NCBI GenBank assembly: GCA_964396265.1
Contig: CAYNEM010000007.1
Span: forward strand, 73,179-137,178
DNA length: 64,000 nt
Direction of reading: 5' to 3'
DNA from: EA-27 sp964396265
Lineage (GTDB): Archaea; Thermoplasmatota; Thermoplasmata; RBG-16-68-12; EA-27
Of this stretch, positions 1 through 7,521 are shown piece after piece; position 1 is the first letter of the stretch, and every line of letters starts with the position of its first letter. A program made the position numbers and the translations under genes. Below the pieces are notes generated by a model, which saw only the letters and a list, made by a program, of their open reading frames with translations, ran no database searches and was not told the DNA's origin.

Positions 1-156
1 GTGCACCGCTCGCTCCTCGCGCGGGGCGTTCACGGAGGTCTCTCCCTGGAGACGCACTTCCCGGAGCTCGGGCACACCGCCCTCTTCGCGACGACGGAGA
101 TGCATCGCCCGGCGGACTATGACAAGCTCGCGGCGGCGATGGAGATGGTTCCATGA
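1..156 (+). CDS. gcvPA: Glycine dehydrogenase (decarboxylating) subunit 1, C-terminal end only
   Basis: This is the last 51 codons of a reading frame that enters from the left edge. The visible part includes LSLETHFPEL, then ALFATTEMHRPADYDKLAAAM, which resembles the C-terminus of GcvPA (the PELG/TE region). Its TGA overlaps the ATG of the next gene (ATGA). That gene is the GcvP subunit 2, and archaea and many bacteria encode the P-protein of the glycine cleavage system as two adjacent subunits. The identification rests on this short tail plus context. The start lies outside the window. Confidence 0.85.
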   Translation: MHRSLLARGVHGGLSLETHFPELGHTALFATTEMHRPADYDKLAAAMEMVP

Positions 157-1595
157 GGTTCCGCCAGGCGATCTGGGACGAGCCGCTCTTGTTCGAGAAG
201 CCCTCGAACGCGCTCGTGCCCTCGAAGCCGGGCGTCCTCCCGCCAGACCTGGAGCGGAAGGACCTCGACCTGCCGAACCTCCCGGAATGGGAGGTCGTCC
301 GCCACTTCACGCGCCTCAGCCAGATGACGTTCGGCATCGACTCCGGCTTCTACCCGCTCGGGTCGTGCACGATGAAATACAACCCGAAGGTCCACGAGGA
401 GCTCGCGGCGCTGCCGCAGGTGCGGCACGCGCACCCGTATCAGGACGAGGCGACCGTTCAGGGCAGCCTCCAGATCCTGTACGAGCTTCAGAACATCCTT
501 GCGCAGATTGGCGGCATGGACGCGGTGACGCTCCAGCCGGCGGCGGGCGCGCAAGGCGAGTTCACCGGGCTCCTGCTCGCGCAGGCATACCTGAAGGACC
601 GAGGCGACGGTGCGCGGGACGAAGTCCTGCTCCCGGACACGGCCCACGGGACGAACTTCGCGACCGCGGGCATGCTCGGGTTCAAGGTCGTCGAGCTGCC
701 GAGCCGCGACGGGCAGGTCGATCTGGCGGCGCTGGAAAAGGCCGCGGGGAAGCACACTCTCGCCCTGATGCTCACGAACCCGAACACGCTCGGCATCTTC
801 GAGGGCCGCGTCGAGGACATCGCGCGGATTGTGCACGACGCGGGCGGCCTCCTGTACTACGACGGGGCGAACTTCAACGCGATCCTCGGCAGGACGAACC
901 CAGGCAAGATGGGGTTCGACATGTTGCACTTCAACCTCCACAAGACTTTCACGACCCCGCACGGTGGCGGCGGTCCCGGCGTCGGACCCGTGGGTGTGAA
1001 GGCGTTCCTCGAGCCCTACCTTCCCGTCCCCGCGGTCGCGTTCGACGGCACGAAGTACCATCTCAACTACGATCGACCGAAGTCGATCGGGAAGGTGCGC
1101 GCGTGGTACGGGAACTTCGCCCTCCTCGTGCGAGCGTACGCGTACATCCTGAGCCAGGGCAGCGATGGGCTGCGATGGGTGACGGAGCGTGCAGTGCTCA
1201 ACGCGAATTACCTAAAGAAGCGGCTCGACCCCCACCTCGAGACGCCCTACCCCGGACTGCGGAAGCACGAGTTCGTCGCGAGCGGCGCGAGGCTGAAGGA
1301 GCGCGGGCTGCGCACGGTCGACCTCGCGAAGCGCCTCATGGACCACGGGTTCCACCCGCCGACCGTGTACTTCCCGCACCTCATCGATGAGGCGTTCATG
1401 CCGGAGCCCACGGAGACGGAATCAAAGGAGACTCTCGACGCGTTCGCGGACGCCGTGGCGGAAATCCTGGAGGAGGACCCCGAGGTCGTGCGCACGGCGC
1501 CCCACAACACGACGGTCTCGCGCGTGGACGAGGTCCTTGCGGCGCGCGAACCGATTCTCAGCTGGCGGATGTGGCGGAAGAAGAAGGGCGCCTGA
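153..1595 (+). CDS. gcvPB: Glycine dehydrogenase (decarboxylating) subunit 2
   Basis: This is the PLP-binding half of the glycine cleavage P-protein. It decarboxylates glycine and passes the aminomethyl group to the lipoyl H-protein. The 480 aa length is normal for the split form. Visible family features are the N-terminal FYPLGSCTMKYNPK segment, a glycine-rich stretch at QPAAGAQGEFTGLL, and the PLP-lysine region near residues 264-275 (FNLHKTFTTPHGGGGPG), where the Lys of LHKTF should form the Schiff base. The ATG overlaps the stop of gcvPA, so the two subunits are translationally coupled. No other gcv gene (T, H) is in view. It converges with the zinc-ribbon gene, with 1 nt between the stops. 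Confidence 0.96.
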   Translation: MRFRQAIWDEPLLFEKPSNALVPSKPGVLPPDLERKDLDLPNLPEWEVVRHFTRLSQMTFGIDSGFYPLGSCTMKYNPKVHEELAALPQVRHAHPYQDEATVQGSLQILYELQNILAQIGGMDAVTLQPAAGAQGEFTGLLLAQAYLKDRGDGARDEVLLPDTAHGTNFATAGMLGFKVVELPSRDGQVDLAALEKAAGKHTLALMLTNPNTLGIFEGRVEDIARIVHDAGGLLYYDGANFNAILGRTNPGKMGFDMLHFNLHKTFTTPHGGGGPGVGPVGVKAFLEPYLPVPAVAFDGTKYHLNYDRPKSIGKVRAWYGNFALLVRAYAYILSQGSDGLRWVTERAVLNANYLKKRLDPHLETPYPGLRKHEFVASGARLKERGLRTVDLAKRLMDHGFHPPTVYFPHLIDEAFMPEPTETESKETLDAFADAVAEILEEDPEVVRTAPHNTTVSRVDEVLAAREPILSWRMWRKKKGA

Positions 1596-1596
1596 G

Positions 1597-2154
1597 TCAA
1601 AGATTGTCCCGCGGGTACTGCCGCTTCATCGGCGGATTCAAGATCACCTGCAGGGCCCGCCCCGACCCCCAGAGCCGGCCGGAGACGACCGCCCCGCGGA
1701 TGATGCCCAGCGGCTGCGGGCGCATGTCGACGGCCGAAAATTCCCCCGTTAAGGTGCGTACCGCGGTTTCCATCTCCCCAGCGTCCATCCACACGCCCTT
1801 GCAACCCAGACACACGTCGAGGGAGGCTTCGCCGACCGGACGTCTCGCCATGACACGGCCGTCCCGAGGGCAGGACAAGGTCGAGGCACCCCCCGCGTAC
1901 TCGAGGATGAGGCGTTCCACCTCGGCGTCCTTCGATGCCTTCGTGATCTCCCCACGGTCGAACCACGCGCCCTGGCATGTCGGGCACACGTCGAGATCGA
2001 AACGACCACGTCCGGTTCCCTGTGTCGTGACCGTCTCCGCACCATCCCTCGGACACCTCATGGCTTGGCCCCCGTCCCCGATCGGCCTTGTGTGCAAAAA
2101 GCGTTTCGGTGGCTCGTACCGGCCCGTGAGTGACCAAGCCACATCGTCACTCAT
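1597..2154 (-). CDS. Double zinc-ribbon protein (zf-TFIIB-like)
   Basis: A 185 aa protein with two copies of a zinc-ribbon unit. The first is CPRDGAET...CPTCQGAWFDRGE at about residues 34-68, and the second is CPRDGRV...CLGCKGVWMDAGE at about residues 94-128. Each has the CxxD/CxxC layout followed by an aromatic-D-x-GE motif, as in the zf-TFIIB family. The ATG at 2154 overlaps the mptE stop by 8 nt. A second ATG at 2061, just before the first ribbon, could be the true start, because the 31 residues before it look unconserved. The last 50 residues are basic and have no recognisable domain. The function is unknown; a nucleic-acid or protein-binding role is inference only. Confidence 0.75.
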   Translation of the reverse strand: MSDDVAWSLTGRYEPPKRFLHTRPIGDGGQAMRCPRDGAETVTTQGTGRGRFDLDVCPTCQGAWFDRGEITKASKDAEVERLILEYAGGASTLSCPRDGRVMARRPVGEASLDVCLGCKGVWMDAGEMETAVRTLTGEFSAVDMRPQPLGIIRGAVVSGRLWGSGRALQVILNPPMKRQYPRDNL

Positions 2155-2791
2155 AATCCGACGCGTCGAGCGCTTGGATCAGGATGTACGCCCAGTCCAA
2201 CTTCCGTTTCTTCGTCTCGCGGTCCTCGTCTTTCGGGCTCGGGTTCTCGAAGTCGAATCCCAACAGGAGGAGGCTCGAGGCCCCGAGGTGGTCCGCGAGG
2301 AACGCGGCCCGATCGCCATCCGTGAAGCCGCCGAAGTTGAAGACTCGGCCGAACGGTCTAGACTGTGTCGTCGCGAGGACCTTGCCCGTGAACCGCGGGG
2401 CCCATCGCTCGACCGCGGGGATGTTGTCCCCGTGCGCGTGGATCACCGCCACGCTCCCCTCTCGGTTGGCGGCGATCTGGTCGTCGACGTTCCCGTCGAG
2501 GTCCGTGACGATCACGTCCGGGCGGATGCCCTGCGCGCGCAAGACGGACGTCGCCTCGTCCGCCGCCACGATCGGGTGCAGGACCGCCGCCAGTTCGTCG
2601 ACGAGCCCCTCCGCGTTCCCCGCGATCGTCGCCTCCCTGCCGCCAAACAGCGGCCGAAGGTCCTCGGGGTCGATCCGCGTCCCCCCGAGCTTCGCGTCCA
2701 AGATGCGGGCGGACCGTTCGTCCTCCTCGCGCGAGTACCCGAAGTCCTTCAAGATCTGGCGGTAGTAGACGTCCCACGCCTCGAAGTCCAT
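2147..2791 (-). CDS. mptE: 6-hydroxymethyl-7,8-dihydropterin pyrophosphokinase MptE
   Basis: Archaeal MptE (DUF115 family) transfers pyrophosphate from ATP to 6-hydroxymethyl-dihydropterin in tetrahydromethanopterin/folate-type cofactor synthesis. It is unrelated to bacterial FolK. At 214 aa the length fits. The diagnostic core is visible: VIVTDLDGN at about residues 94-102 (Asp cluster for metal-nucleotide binding), then VAVIHAHGDN at about 113-122, FGGFTDGDRA at about 153-162 and LLLLGFDF near 176. It is followed with 8 nt overlap by the zinc-ribbon gene, and DUF373 lies 6 nt upstream, so the three probably share one transcript. Family assignment is firm; the exact substrate is from family knowledge. 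Confidence 0.93.
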   Translation of the reverse strand: MDFEAWDVYYRQILKDFGYSREEDERSARILDAKLGGTRIDPEDLRPLFGGREATIAGNAEGLVDELAAVLHPIVAADEATSVLRAQGIRPDVIVTDLDGNVDDQIAANREGSVAVIHAHGDNIPAVERWAPRFTGKVLATTQSRPFGRVFNFGGFTDGDRAAFLADHLGASSLLLLGFDFENPSPKDEDRETKKRKLDWAYILIQALDASDYE

Positions 2792-2797
2792 GTGCGC

Positions 2798-3886
2798 TCA
2801 GTGCCGCCAAGAGTCGGCGGGCAGCTCATCGCTCCGCGGGCGGTACGAGAGGCCGGCAAGGACGAGCGTGACGATTGCGAGCCCGACGATGACCAGGATG
2901 AACGTGATCGTGCCCGAGGGCTCGGAGCCGAACACGACCTCGAGGGACTTGATGGCCGCCAGGATGGTCAGGCCGAGGCCGATGAAAAAGCTGGCGACGA
3001 TGAGGACGTGGGGCGGCGCCTTCCCACGCTTCGCGCGCGCCTCGACGCCGCGGCCGAACTCGATTGTCAGGAACCCGAAGATCCACCAGACGAGGGAACC
3101 GCCGACGAACGCGAGGAACTTCGTGACCAGCTCCTGCTTCTTGTTCATCTCCTGAATCCCGAAGACGAGGCCCACCAGGAACGGCACGATCGCGATGAGG
3201 TTGAAGAAGATAGACAGGTCGCCGGTCACCGGTGCCGTGCGTACGCGCTCGTACGCCCGTTTCAGCTTGTCCACGAGGTCGCGCGGGTGGAACGTGAACG
3301 CGGAGACGATGATGTACGCGCCGAGGAGGAGTGCGATGCCCGGGATCGCCGCCTCCGGGCTCAGGCGGGCGAGCGCGCCGAACAGGATGAGGGAAAGGCC
3401 CAGAGGGACAACGAACTTCCGACGGATCTTCGGGTCCTTCCACGATCGGGCGATGAGATACCACGTGGACTCGAGCGCGGGGTTCTGGCGCACGAACACG
3501 CGCCGCACGTGGTCGACGCGGATGCGCGACGCGATCATCGGGAAGATGGACTCGTCCTCCGCGCCATCGCTCACGAGGTAAGCGCGTGCAGGCTTGACCT
3601 CCTCGAGCACCGCCTCAAGCTGCTCCGTCAGGATGCGGTCCGACACGGGCCCCACGCGCACGTCGCCCGTGAGCGCCGCGACCTCCGCGGGCTGACCAGC
3701 GGCCACGAGCTCGTCGTAGATCGAGATCGCCGTGAGGAGCGAATTGACGTCGCTGTCCTCCGGGTCCGCGAGGCCGAGCTTCATCGCCGCCGCAAGGGCG
3801 TCGTCCCTCCCGACGAGCGGGCCCCGGATGCCCGTCTTCACGCCCAGGTCGTTGTCCCGGTCGACGCAGAGGACGAGGGTCTTCAT
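2798..3886 (-). CDS. DUF373 family membrane protein
   Basis: A 362 aa protein of the archaeal DUF373 family. It opens with the family hallmark LVLCVDRDNDLG and then GPLVGRDDALAAAMKLGLADPEDSD. The first ~160 residues are a soluble domain (including the ARAYLVSDGAEDE segment). The second half holds about six hydrophobic helices, e.g. VVPLGLSLILFGALARL, GIALLLGAYIIVSAF, LSIFFNLIAIVPFLVGLVF and TITFILVIVGLAIVTLVL. The molecular role of DUF373 is not established. It starts the mptE transcript. The upstream region (3887-3996) holds the divergent promoter area shared with the zinc-ribbon membrane gene. Confidence 0.88.
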   Translation of the reverse strand: MKTLVLCVDRDNDLGVKTGIRGPLVGRDDALAAAMKLGLADPEDSDVNSLLTAISIYDELVAAGQPAEVAALTGDVRVGPVSDRILTEQLEAVLEEVKPARAYLVSDGAEDESIFPMIASRIRVDHVRRVFVRQNPALESTWYLIARSWKDPKIRRKFVVPLGLSLILFGALARLSPEAAIPGIALLLGAYIIVSAFTFHPRDLVDKLKRAYERVRTAPVTGDLSIFFNLIAIVPFLVGLVFGIQEMNKKQELVTKFLAFVGGSLVWWIFGFLTIEFGRGVEARAKRGKAPPHVLIVASFFIGLGLTILAAIKSLEVVFGSEPSGTITFILVIVGLAIVTLVLAGLSYRPRSDELPADSWRH

Positions 3887-3996
3887 CGTCGGTCCTTACG
3901 TACTCGTTTCTTGTTATTTCAAGATTTGGAAGTTGTTCCAGTACGCGCGACGGGGGAGACAAGGTTCATCTGGCGGCACGTCAGGTTCATGATTGC

Positions 3997-4485
3997 ATGG
4001 CGGAACTCTGCTCGCGTTGCCGCGCAGCGGTGCCTCCGGGATCCTCCCAGTGCCCGAACTGTGGGACGAGCCTTCCCCGCTCGCCGAAGCCCGTCGATCA
4101 ACTCCTCGAGGCCCTCGACGACCTCAGCCGGACCGCGGACGCGGCGTTCGCGGAGGAAGAGGTTCGGGTCGTGGACGAGGCGCTCGGCGAGCTCGAGGCG
4201 GCCCAGAACGGCCTGCCAAACGTCCCGCCGCGCCACGCGGACCTGCGGTCGTTCGTGAAGCGTCTGGAGATCTCCGGCCCGGCCCAGACCCACGGGCGGC
4301 TCGGGGCTTTCCCGCCGCGAAACCCGTACGCGTCCCCGCTCGTGGTCCTCGGGGTCCTGCTGGCCGCAACGGGCCTGTTCCTTGTCCCCTCATCCCCACA
4401 GGGAGGTTTCTCTGCGATTGTGACGGGCCTTGCGCTGACGGTCGTCGGCTCGGTATTCTACAGCTCCCGCCCGGCCCCTCAGTAG
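3997..4485 (+). CDS. Zinc-ribbon protein with C-terminal membrane hairpin
   Basis: A 162 aa protein that starts with a treble-clef-like zinc ribbon, CSRCRAAVPPGSSQCPNCG (two CxxC pairs at residues 5-8 and 20-23). A charged helical middle follows (about residues 35-105), and then two hydrophobic helices at about 113-130 (PLVVLGVLLAATGLFLVP) and 137-155 (FSAIVTGLALTVVGSVFY). This zinc_ribbon_2 plus membrane layout is common in archaea and has no assigned function. The ATG at 3997 directly precedes the ribbon, as in relatives. The 3' end overlaps the convergent aIF6 gene by 7 nt. Confidence 0.75.
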   Translation: MAELCSRCRAAVPPGSSQCPNCGTSLPRSPKPVDQLLEALDDLSRTADAAFAEEEVRVVDEALGELEAAQNGLPNVPPRHADLRSFVKRLEISGPAQTHGRLGAFPPRNPYASPLVVLGVLLAATGLFLVPSSPQGGFSAIVTGLALTVVGSVFYSSRPAPQ

Positions 4486-5135
4486 AGTCCGAGGCCGTCC
4501 TGGATCCGGTCGATCTCGATTGGCGTCGTCCGACCTCCGATCACAGCGCCCTTCGAATTCGCGACGACGCACGCGCCGATCTGGGCGGTCCCGTAATTCG
4601 CCGTCGTGATCTTCGCGGGGACATGGAGCGCCTCGATGAGGACTTGGAGTTCCGCCTCCGTCGCGTGCGGGTGCGCGAGCACGCCCTTGTTCGTCGCCAG
4701 GCCCGCGCTGCCGACCGTCCGCATCCCAGCGAGGGTCCCCCGGACCGCATCGACGCCGAGCGTCTCCGAGATCATGCGCACCGTGCGGTCGTCGTAGCCC
4801 GGATTCACGACCGCGCCGAGGTCGTTGCAGAGGACGTTGTTCCCCGCCGCGTTCAGGCGGTGCGGCAGGGCGAGGACGGACAGGTCCCGCAGCAGGGTCC
4901 TCTCTTCCTTGCTCGCGAACCCGGATAGTACGGCTCCCTTCCGGTTCAGGGCGACAAGGCAACCGACGACGTTGGCGCCTCCGACCGTCATGGGGACGAC
5001 CGGTACCTCGAGTGCCTCGCCGACGGAGCGGACGTCGCGCGGGGTGACATCCCGGCCCACGACGCAAAGGTCCTCGCTCGCCGCGCAGTAGACGCCCACG
5101 TAGGGATTTCCGGAAAACTCCAGCTTACGAAGCAG
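4479..5135 (-). CDS. eif6: Translation initiation factor aIF6, probable CTG start
   Basis: aIF6 binds the large ribosomal subunit and blocks subunit joining. The pentein-fold repeats are visible: GANVVGCLVALNRKGAVLSG, NNVLCNDLGAVVNPGY, GTLAGMRTVGSAGLATNKGV, ITTANYGTAQIGACVVANSK. The first canonical start is a GTG at 5099, but that would remove the conserved first strand. In frame upstream lies RKLEFSGNPYVGVYC, which matches the aIF6 N-terminus. The only plausible codon just before it is CTG at 5135-5133, preceded by GGAGGAG with 7 nt spacing. From CTG the protein is 218 aa, close to the family length of about 220. It lies 4 nt downstream of L31e, as in many archaea. Confidence 0.9.
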   Translation of the reverse strand: MLRKLEFSGNPYVGVYCAASEDLCVVGRDVTPRDVRSVGEALEVPVVPMTVGGANVVGCLVALNRKGAVLSGFASKEERTLLRDLSVLALPHRLNAAGNNVLCNDLGAVVNPGYDDRTVRMISETLGVDAVRGTLAGMRTVGSAGLATNKGVLAHPHATEAELQVLIEALHVPAKITTANYGTAQIGACVVANSKGAVIGGRTTPIEIDRIQDGLGLY

Positions 5136-5139
5136 TAAC

Positions 5140-5406
5140 TCACTCCTCCGGGAGTGAGACCGTCACCTGTTCGTCCTCGAACTTGATGACCTTGAGGCGT
5201 ATCCGATGTGGCGGCTTCTGGATTCCCCGGCGCCAGAGCACCTCGTTGACGAGAGGATCGATCCAGACGTCCTCGGTCTTCGCCTTCATGTGGCGGACGA
5301 CGTGTTCGCGGATCGCCTTGATCGCGCGGGGCGCTCGCTTCGTGCGGGGAACGGTTCGCACGACCCGCAACGGGACCATCATGATGCGCGTGACCTCTTC
5401 CGCCAT
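5140..5406 (-). CDS. rpl31e: Large ribosomal subunit protein eL31
   Basis: An 88 aa protein with the L31e pattern: RVVRTVPRTKRAPRAIKAIR at residues 14-33, then HMKAKTEDVWIDPLVNEVLW with the conserved helix and DP..N..LW motif, and the RIRLKVIKFEDEQVTV strand near the C-terminus. L31e lies beside the peptide exit tunnel of archaeal and eukaryotic 60S-type subunits. Its gene sits between L39e (4 nt upstream) and aIF6 (4 nt downstream), the usual archaeal order, which supports the call. Confidence 0.97.
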   Translation of the reverse strand: MAEEVTRIMMVPLRVVRTVPRTKRAPRAIKAIREHVVRHMKAKTEDVWIDPLVNEVLWRRGIQKPPHRIRLKVIKFEDEQVTVSLPEE

Positions 5407-5410
5407 GATC

Positions 5411-5566
5411 TCACATCTTGAGCTTGTTCCGCCGCCAGGAGCGGCGCTTCGGGTGGCGCAGGAACCGCCGCCGGGTCCGCTGCATGACCCAGGCGGGCAC
5501 GCGCCGGTTCGACTTGTCCCTACTGAGGAGGCGGCCTTTCTTCGCGGCGGGCTTGTTCCTTGCCAT
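5411..5566 (-). CDS. rpl39e: Large ribosomal subunit protein eL39
   Basis: A short 51 aa, very basic protein. It reads MARNKPAAKKGRLLSR, then NRRVPAWVMQRTRRRF, then HPKRRSWRRNKLKM. The NRRVPAWVMxRT segment and the W-RR-N-LK end are characteristic of L39e, which lines the exit tunnel. The ATG at 5566 is 2 nt from the PDCD5 stop, and the stop is 4 nt before the L31e start, so it is part of one tightly packed translation operon. Confidence 0.96.
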   Translation of the reverse strand: MARNKPAAKKGRLLSRDKSNRRVPAWVMQRTRRRFLRHPKRRSWRRNKLKM

Positions 5567-5568
5567 CG

Positions 5569-5904
5569 TCACCGCCTCTCGATCGTGATCTCGCGCTTCT
5601 TCGGGACGACGCGGCGAAGAATGTCCTGCAGCGTCCGATCGTCGATCTGGGACTGCACGCGACCGGACTGCGCGAGCGCGATAAGCTGCGACTCCACGGA
5701 CTCCGCGATCTCGGGGTAGGCGAGCTCGATGCGGCCGAGGCGCTCGCGGGCCTCCGGGGTGAGGATCTGGCGAAGGACGGACTGGCGCTGCGCGGCGGCC
5801 TGCTGGGCGTGCACCTCCGCCACCGCCTGCTGCTGCGCCTGCTGCTGGACCTCCATCATGCGTCGCCGTCGGATGGCATCCAGTTCGGGGTCCTCAACCA
5901 TCAT
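5569..5904 (-). CDS. PDCD5-family DNA-binding protein
   Basis: A 111 aa member of the archaeal/eukaryotic PDCD5 (TFAR19) family of small helical proteins. The start is set by ATGATG at 5904, which gives MMVEDPELDAIRRRRMMEVQ. A Gln/Ala-rich helix follows, then the three-helix core LTPEARERLGRIELAYPEIAES...LIALAQSGRVQSQIDDRTLQDIL. The core motif RLGRIEL and the downstream IDDxxLxxIL pattern are typical. Archaeal members bind dsDNA in vitro; their cellular role is unclear. It overlaps the S19e stop by 4 nt (ATGA), which fits the common S19e-PDCD5-L39e-L31e-aIF6 gene order. Confidence 0.95.
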   Translation of the reverse strand: MMVEDPELDAIRRRRMMEVQQQAQQQAVAEVHAQQAAAQRQSVLRQILTPEARERLGRIELAYPEIAESVESQLIALAQSGRVQSQIDDRTLQDILRRVVPKKREITIERR

Positions 5905-6365
5905 CGGGCCCTCGCATACTTCGTGAGCTCGGGGTTCTTGGCGGCGAGTTCGAGGAGGATCTGGTGTGAAAGGTTGTCGAGGAACCGGCGGCCCTCGGGC
6001 GTCACGCGTCGCCCTTTTGCCTCCGCCTTCGAGACGTATCCCAGGGTCTCGAGTTGCTGCAGGCACTCCCGGATCACGGAACGGCTTCCCTTGCGCGGGT
6101 GGGACGGGGCCGAGCCTCTGTCCCTCTTCCCGCCGAACTCCGCCGCCAGGCGCGACGACCCGATCGGGCCGGTCACGTACACCTTCCGGAAGACCGCCGC
6201 CAGCCGGGCCCACCACCATTCGGGGTCCCGGGGCGCCTTCTGCGTGTGGACGCCGGTCCGCACGTATGGCGCCCACTCGGGGGGCGCAACCTTCCCGGAG
6301 GCTTTCAGCTGGTTGCCCGTCCTCGCAATGAGGAGGTCTGCAGGTACGTCGAACGCTGTCGCCAT
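5901..6365 (-). CDS. rps19e: Small ribosomal subunit protein eS19
   Basis: A 154 aa S19e. Visible signatures are FDVPADLLIARTGNQLK at the N-terminus, APPEWAPYVRTGVHTQKAP, WWWARLAAVFRKVYVTGPIG, and a basic segment HPRKGSRSVIRECLQQLETL that continues into GYVSK and TPEGRRFLD. It heads the translation operon. A T-rich box at 6391-6396 (minus-strand TTTTAG) lies 26-27 nt before the ATG with no Shine-Dalgarno site, which implies a leaderless mRNA. Confidence 0.97.
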   Translation of the reverse strand: MATAFDVPADLLIARTGNQLKASGKVAPPEWAPYVRTGVHTQKAPRDPEWWWARLAAVFRKVYVTGPIGSSRLAAEFGGKRDRGSAPSHPRKGSRSVIRECLQQLETLGYVSKAEAKGRRVTPEGRRFLDNLSHQILLELAAKNPELTKYARAR

Positions 6366-6387
6366 CGGATTGACGTCCGGAGGACGT

Positions 6388-6398
6388 GTCTAAAAGTC
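6388..6398 (-). promoter_or_regulatory. TATA element of the rps19e operon
   Basis: On the minus strand the sequence reads ACTTTTAGACA, centred about 27 nt upstream of the S19e ATG. That is the archaeal TATA-to-start spacing, so the start codon and +1 probably coincide. A second TATA-like stretch (CTTATAGG) lies some 20 nt further upstream. Confidence 0.5.
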
Positions 6399-6484
6399 AC
6401 GTCCTATAAGTGTCTTGTGGCGGCGGATATGGGATAGGCCGGCTTGCGGAACCTTCTAGCCGGGAGGCGTTATCTCGGGACCGG

Positions 6485-6733
6485 ATGCAACCCGCGTGGG
6501 GGCCTCAGGCAGCAATGTACGCGCCCCCGCGGCCGTGGGATCGCCGGCTCGTGGCGGGCGCTGCCCTCGCGTTCACGGGCTTTCTGCTTCAGGGCCTAGG
6601 CTGGCTCTCCTATCTTCTGACGTGGAACTGGGGCCTGAACCTATTCGTCTTCATTCTCTTGGGAGTCGGCAGCATCCTGGCCGGGGTCGGCTTCCTGCTC
6701 GCGTTCCTTGGCCTCGCGCGGTTGCGGGCCTAG
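6485..6733 (+). CDS. Small two-helix membrane protein
   Basis: An 82 aa protein from the ATG at 6485. Its polar, proline-rich N-terminus (QPAWGPQAAMYAPPRPWDRR) is followed by two hydrophobic helices at about residues 24-45 and 50-75 (LFVFILLGVGSILAGVGFLL). A longer frame reaches back to 6410, but those residues are not protein-like. No family is recognised. The gene lies alone between the S19e promoter and the convergent DUF835 gene, so context does not help. Confidence 0.55.
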   Translation: MQPAWGPQAAMYAPPRPWDRRLVAGAALAFTGFLLQGLGWLSYLLTWNWGLNLFVFILLGVGSILAGVGFLLAFLGLARLRA

Positions 6734-6771
6734 GACCGCGCACTCGAACCTTCCTCGCGACCCCAAGCTCC

Positions 6772-7521
6772 TCAGTCCAAGCTCTGGACGATCTCCACGC
6801 GGTCGAACTCCTTGCGCAGCCGCGTCATCTGCTCCAGCTCCAATCCTTCGGGAGCGAGGGTCACGAACAGGGTCGCCTCGTAGACGCTCGACAGGTCCGT
6901 CACCTTCTTGATGAACTTGAACACCTTGTCGAATCCGTTCTCGACCACCAGGTATTCGAGGCCGTCGACGAGCAGCGCTCCCCCCTTGTTGGCCTTCAGG
7001 AAGTTGCTAAGCGCGCGCATGACCTCGAACTCGAGCCGGCGCGGGTCGAGGCTCCGGGTCCCCATGGCGGTGTCCGACAACCAGTACTGCTCGATGTCCG
7101 GCAACCCGTACTCGCGCTGGAGCTTGTCGGGGAAGGCCGTGGACATGCACAGTCCCGGGATCCGCTTGCGGACGACGCTGACGAACCAGTCGTAAGCTAC
7201 GTGGGGCTCCTCGCCGATGATCAGGTAATTGTACTTCCGGGCGATCTCTTTCAGGATCACGCCGCAGTTCCCGCACTTCCAGCGTGCGGGATCCGCATCC
7301 ACCTCGATCCGTTCGACTTCTCCGCAGGTAGGGCATCGGATGGAGTTCCCGTCCTCGCTGGGGCTCGGTCTCGACTCGAGGGGCCGCCAACAGTTGATGC
7401 ACAGGCCGTCCGCTGCGTGTTCGGGGTGGTACGTCTTCCCGCAGACACACGTGTACGCCTTCCTAGAGTCGTCGACGGCCCGATCGCACACCCCGCAGAC
7501 CGGCGTCGACTCAAGCGCCAC
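6772..7521 (-). CDS. Zinc-ribbon/DUF835 protein
   Basis: A 249 aa soluble protein. The N-terminus has a RING-like set of cysteines (C9/C12, C25/C27, H32, C41/C44), then a second ribbon with CPTC at 63-66 and CGNC at 83-86. The DUF835 domain fills residues about 96-249: YNYLIIGEEPHVAYDWF, YWLSDTAMGTRSLDPRRLEF, and GGALLVDGLEYLVVENGFDK, which looks like a Walker-B strand of a RecA/KaiC fold without a Walker A. It is the last gene of the KaiC-like operon and overlaps the preceding gene by 11 nt. The 815 aa protein at 15937-18384 carries the same zinc-ribbon/DUF835 unit. DUF835 has no assigned biochemical function; a signalling role is inference. Confidence 0.85.
   Translation of the reverse strand: MALESTPVCGVCDRAVDDSRKAYTCVCGKTYHPEHAADGLCINCWRPLESRPSPSEDGNSIRCPTCGEVERIEVDADPARWKCGNCGVILKEIARKYNYLIIGEEPHVAYDWFVSVVRKRIPGLCMSTAFPDKLQREYGLPDIEQYWLSDTAMGTRSLDPRRLEFEVMRALSNFLKANKGGALLVDGLEYLVVENGFDKVFKFIKKVTDLSSVYEATLFVTLAPEGLELEQMTRLRKEFDRVEIVQSLD

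Noticed and set aside
1571..4258. 895 aa plus-strand frame across the zinc-ribbon, mptE and DUF373 genes
   Set aside because: It spans three well-supported minus-strand genes and has no conserved motif.
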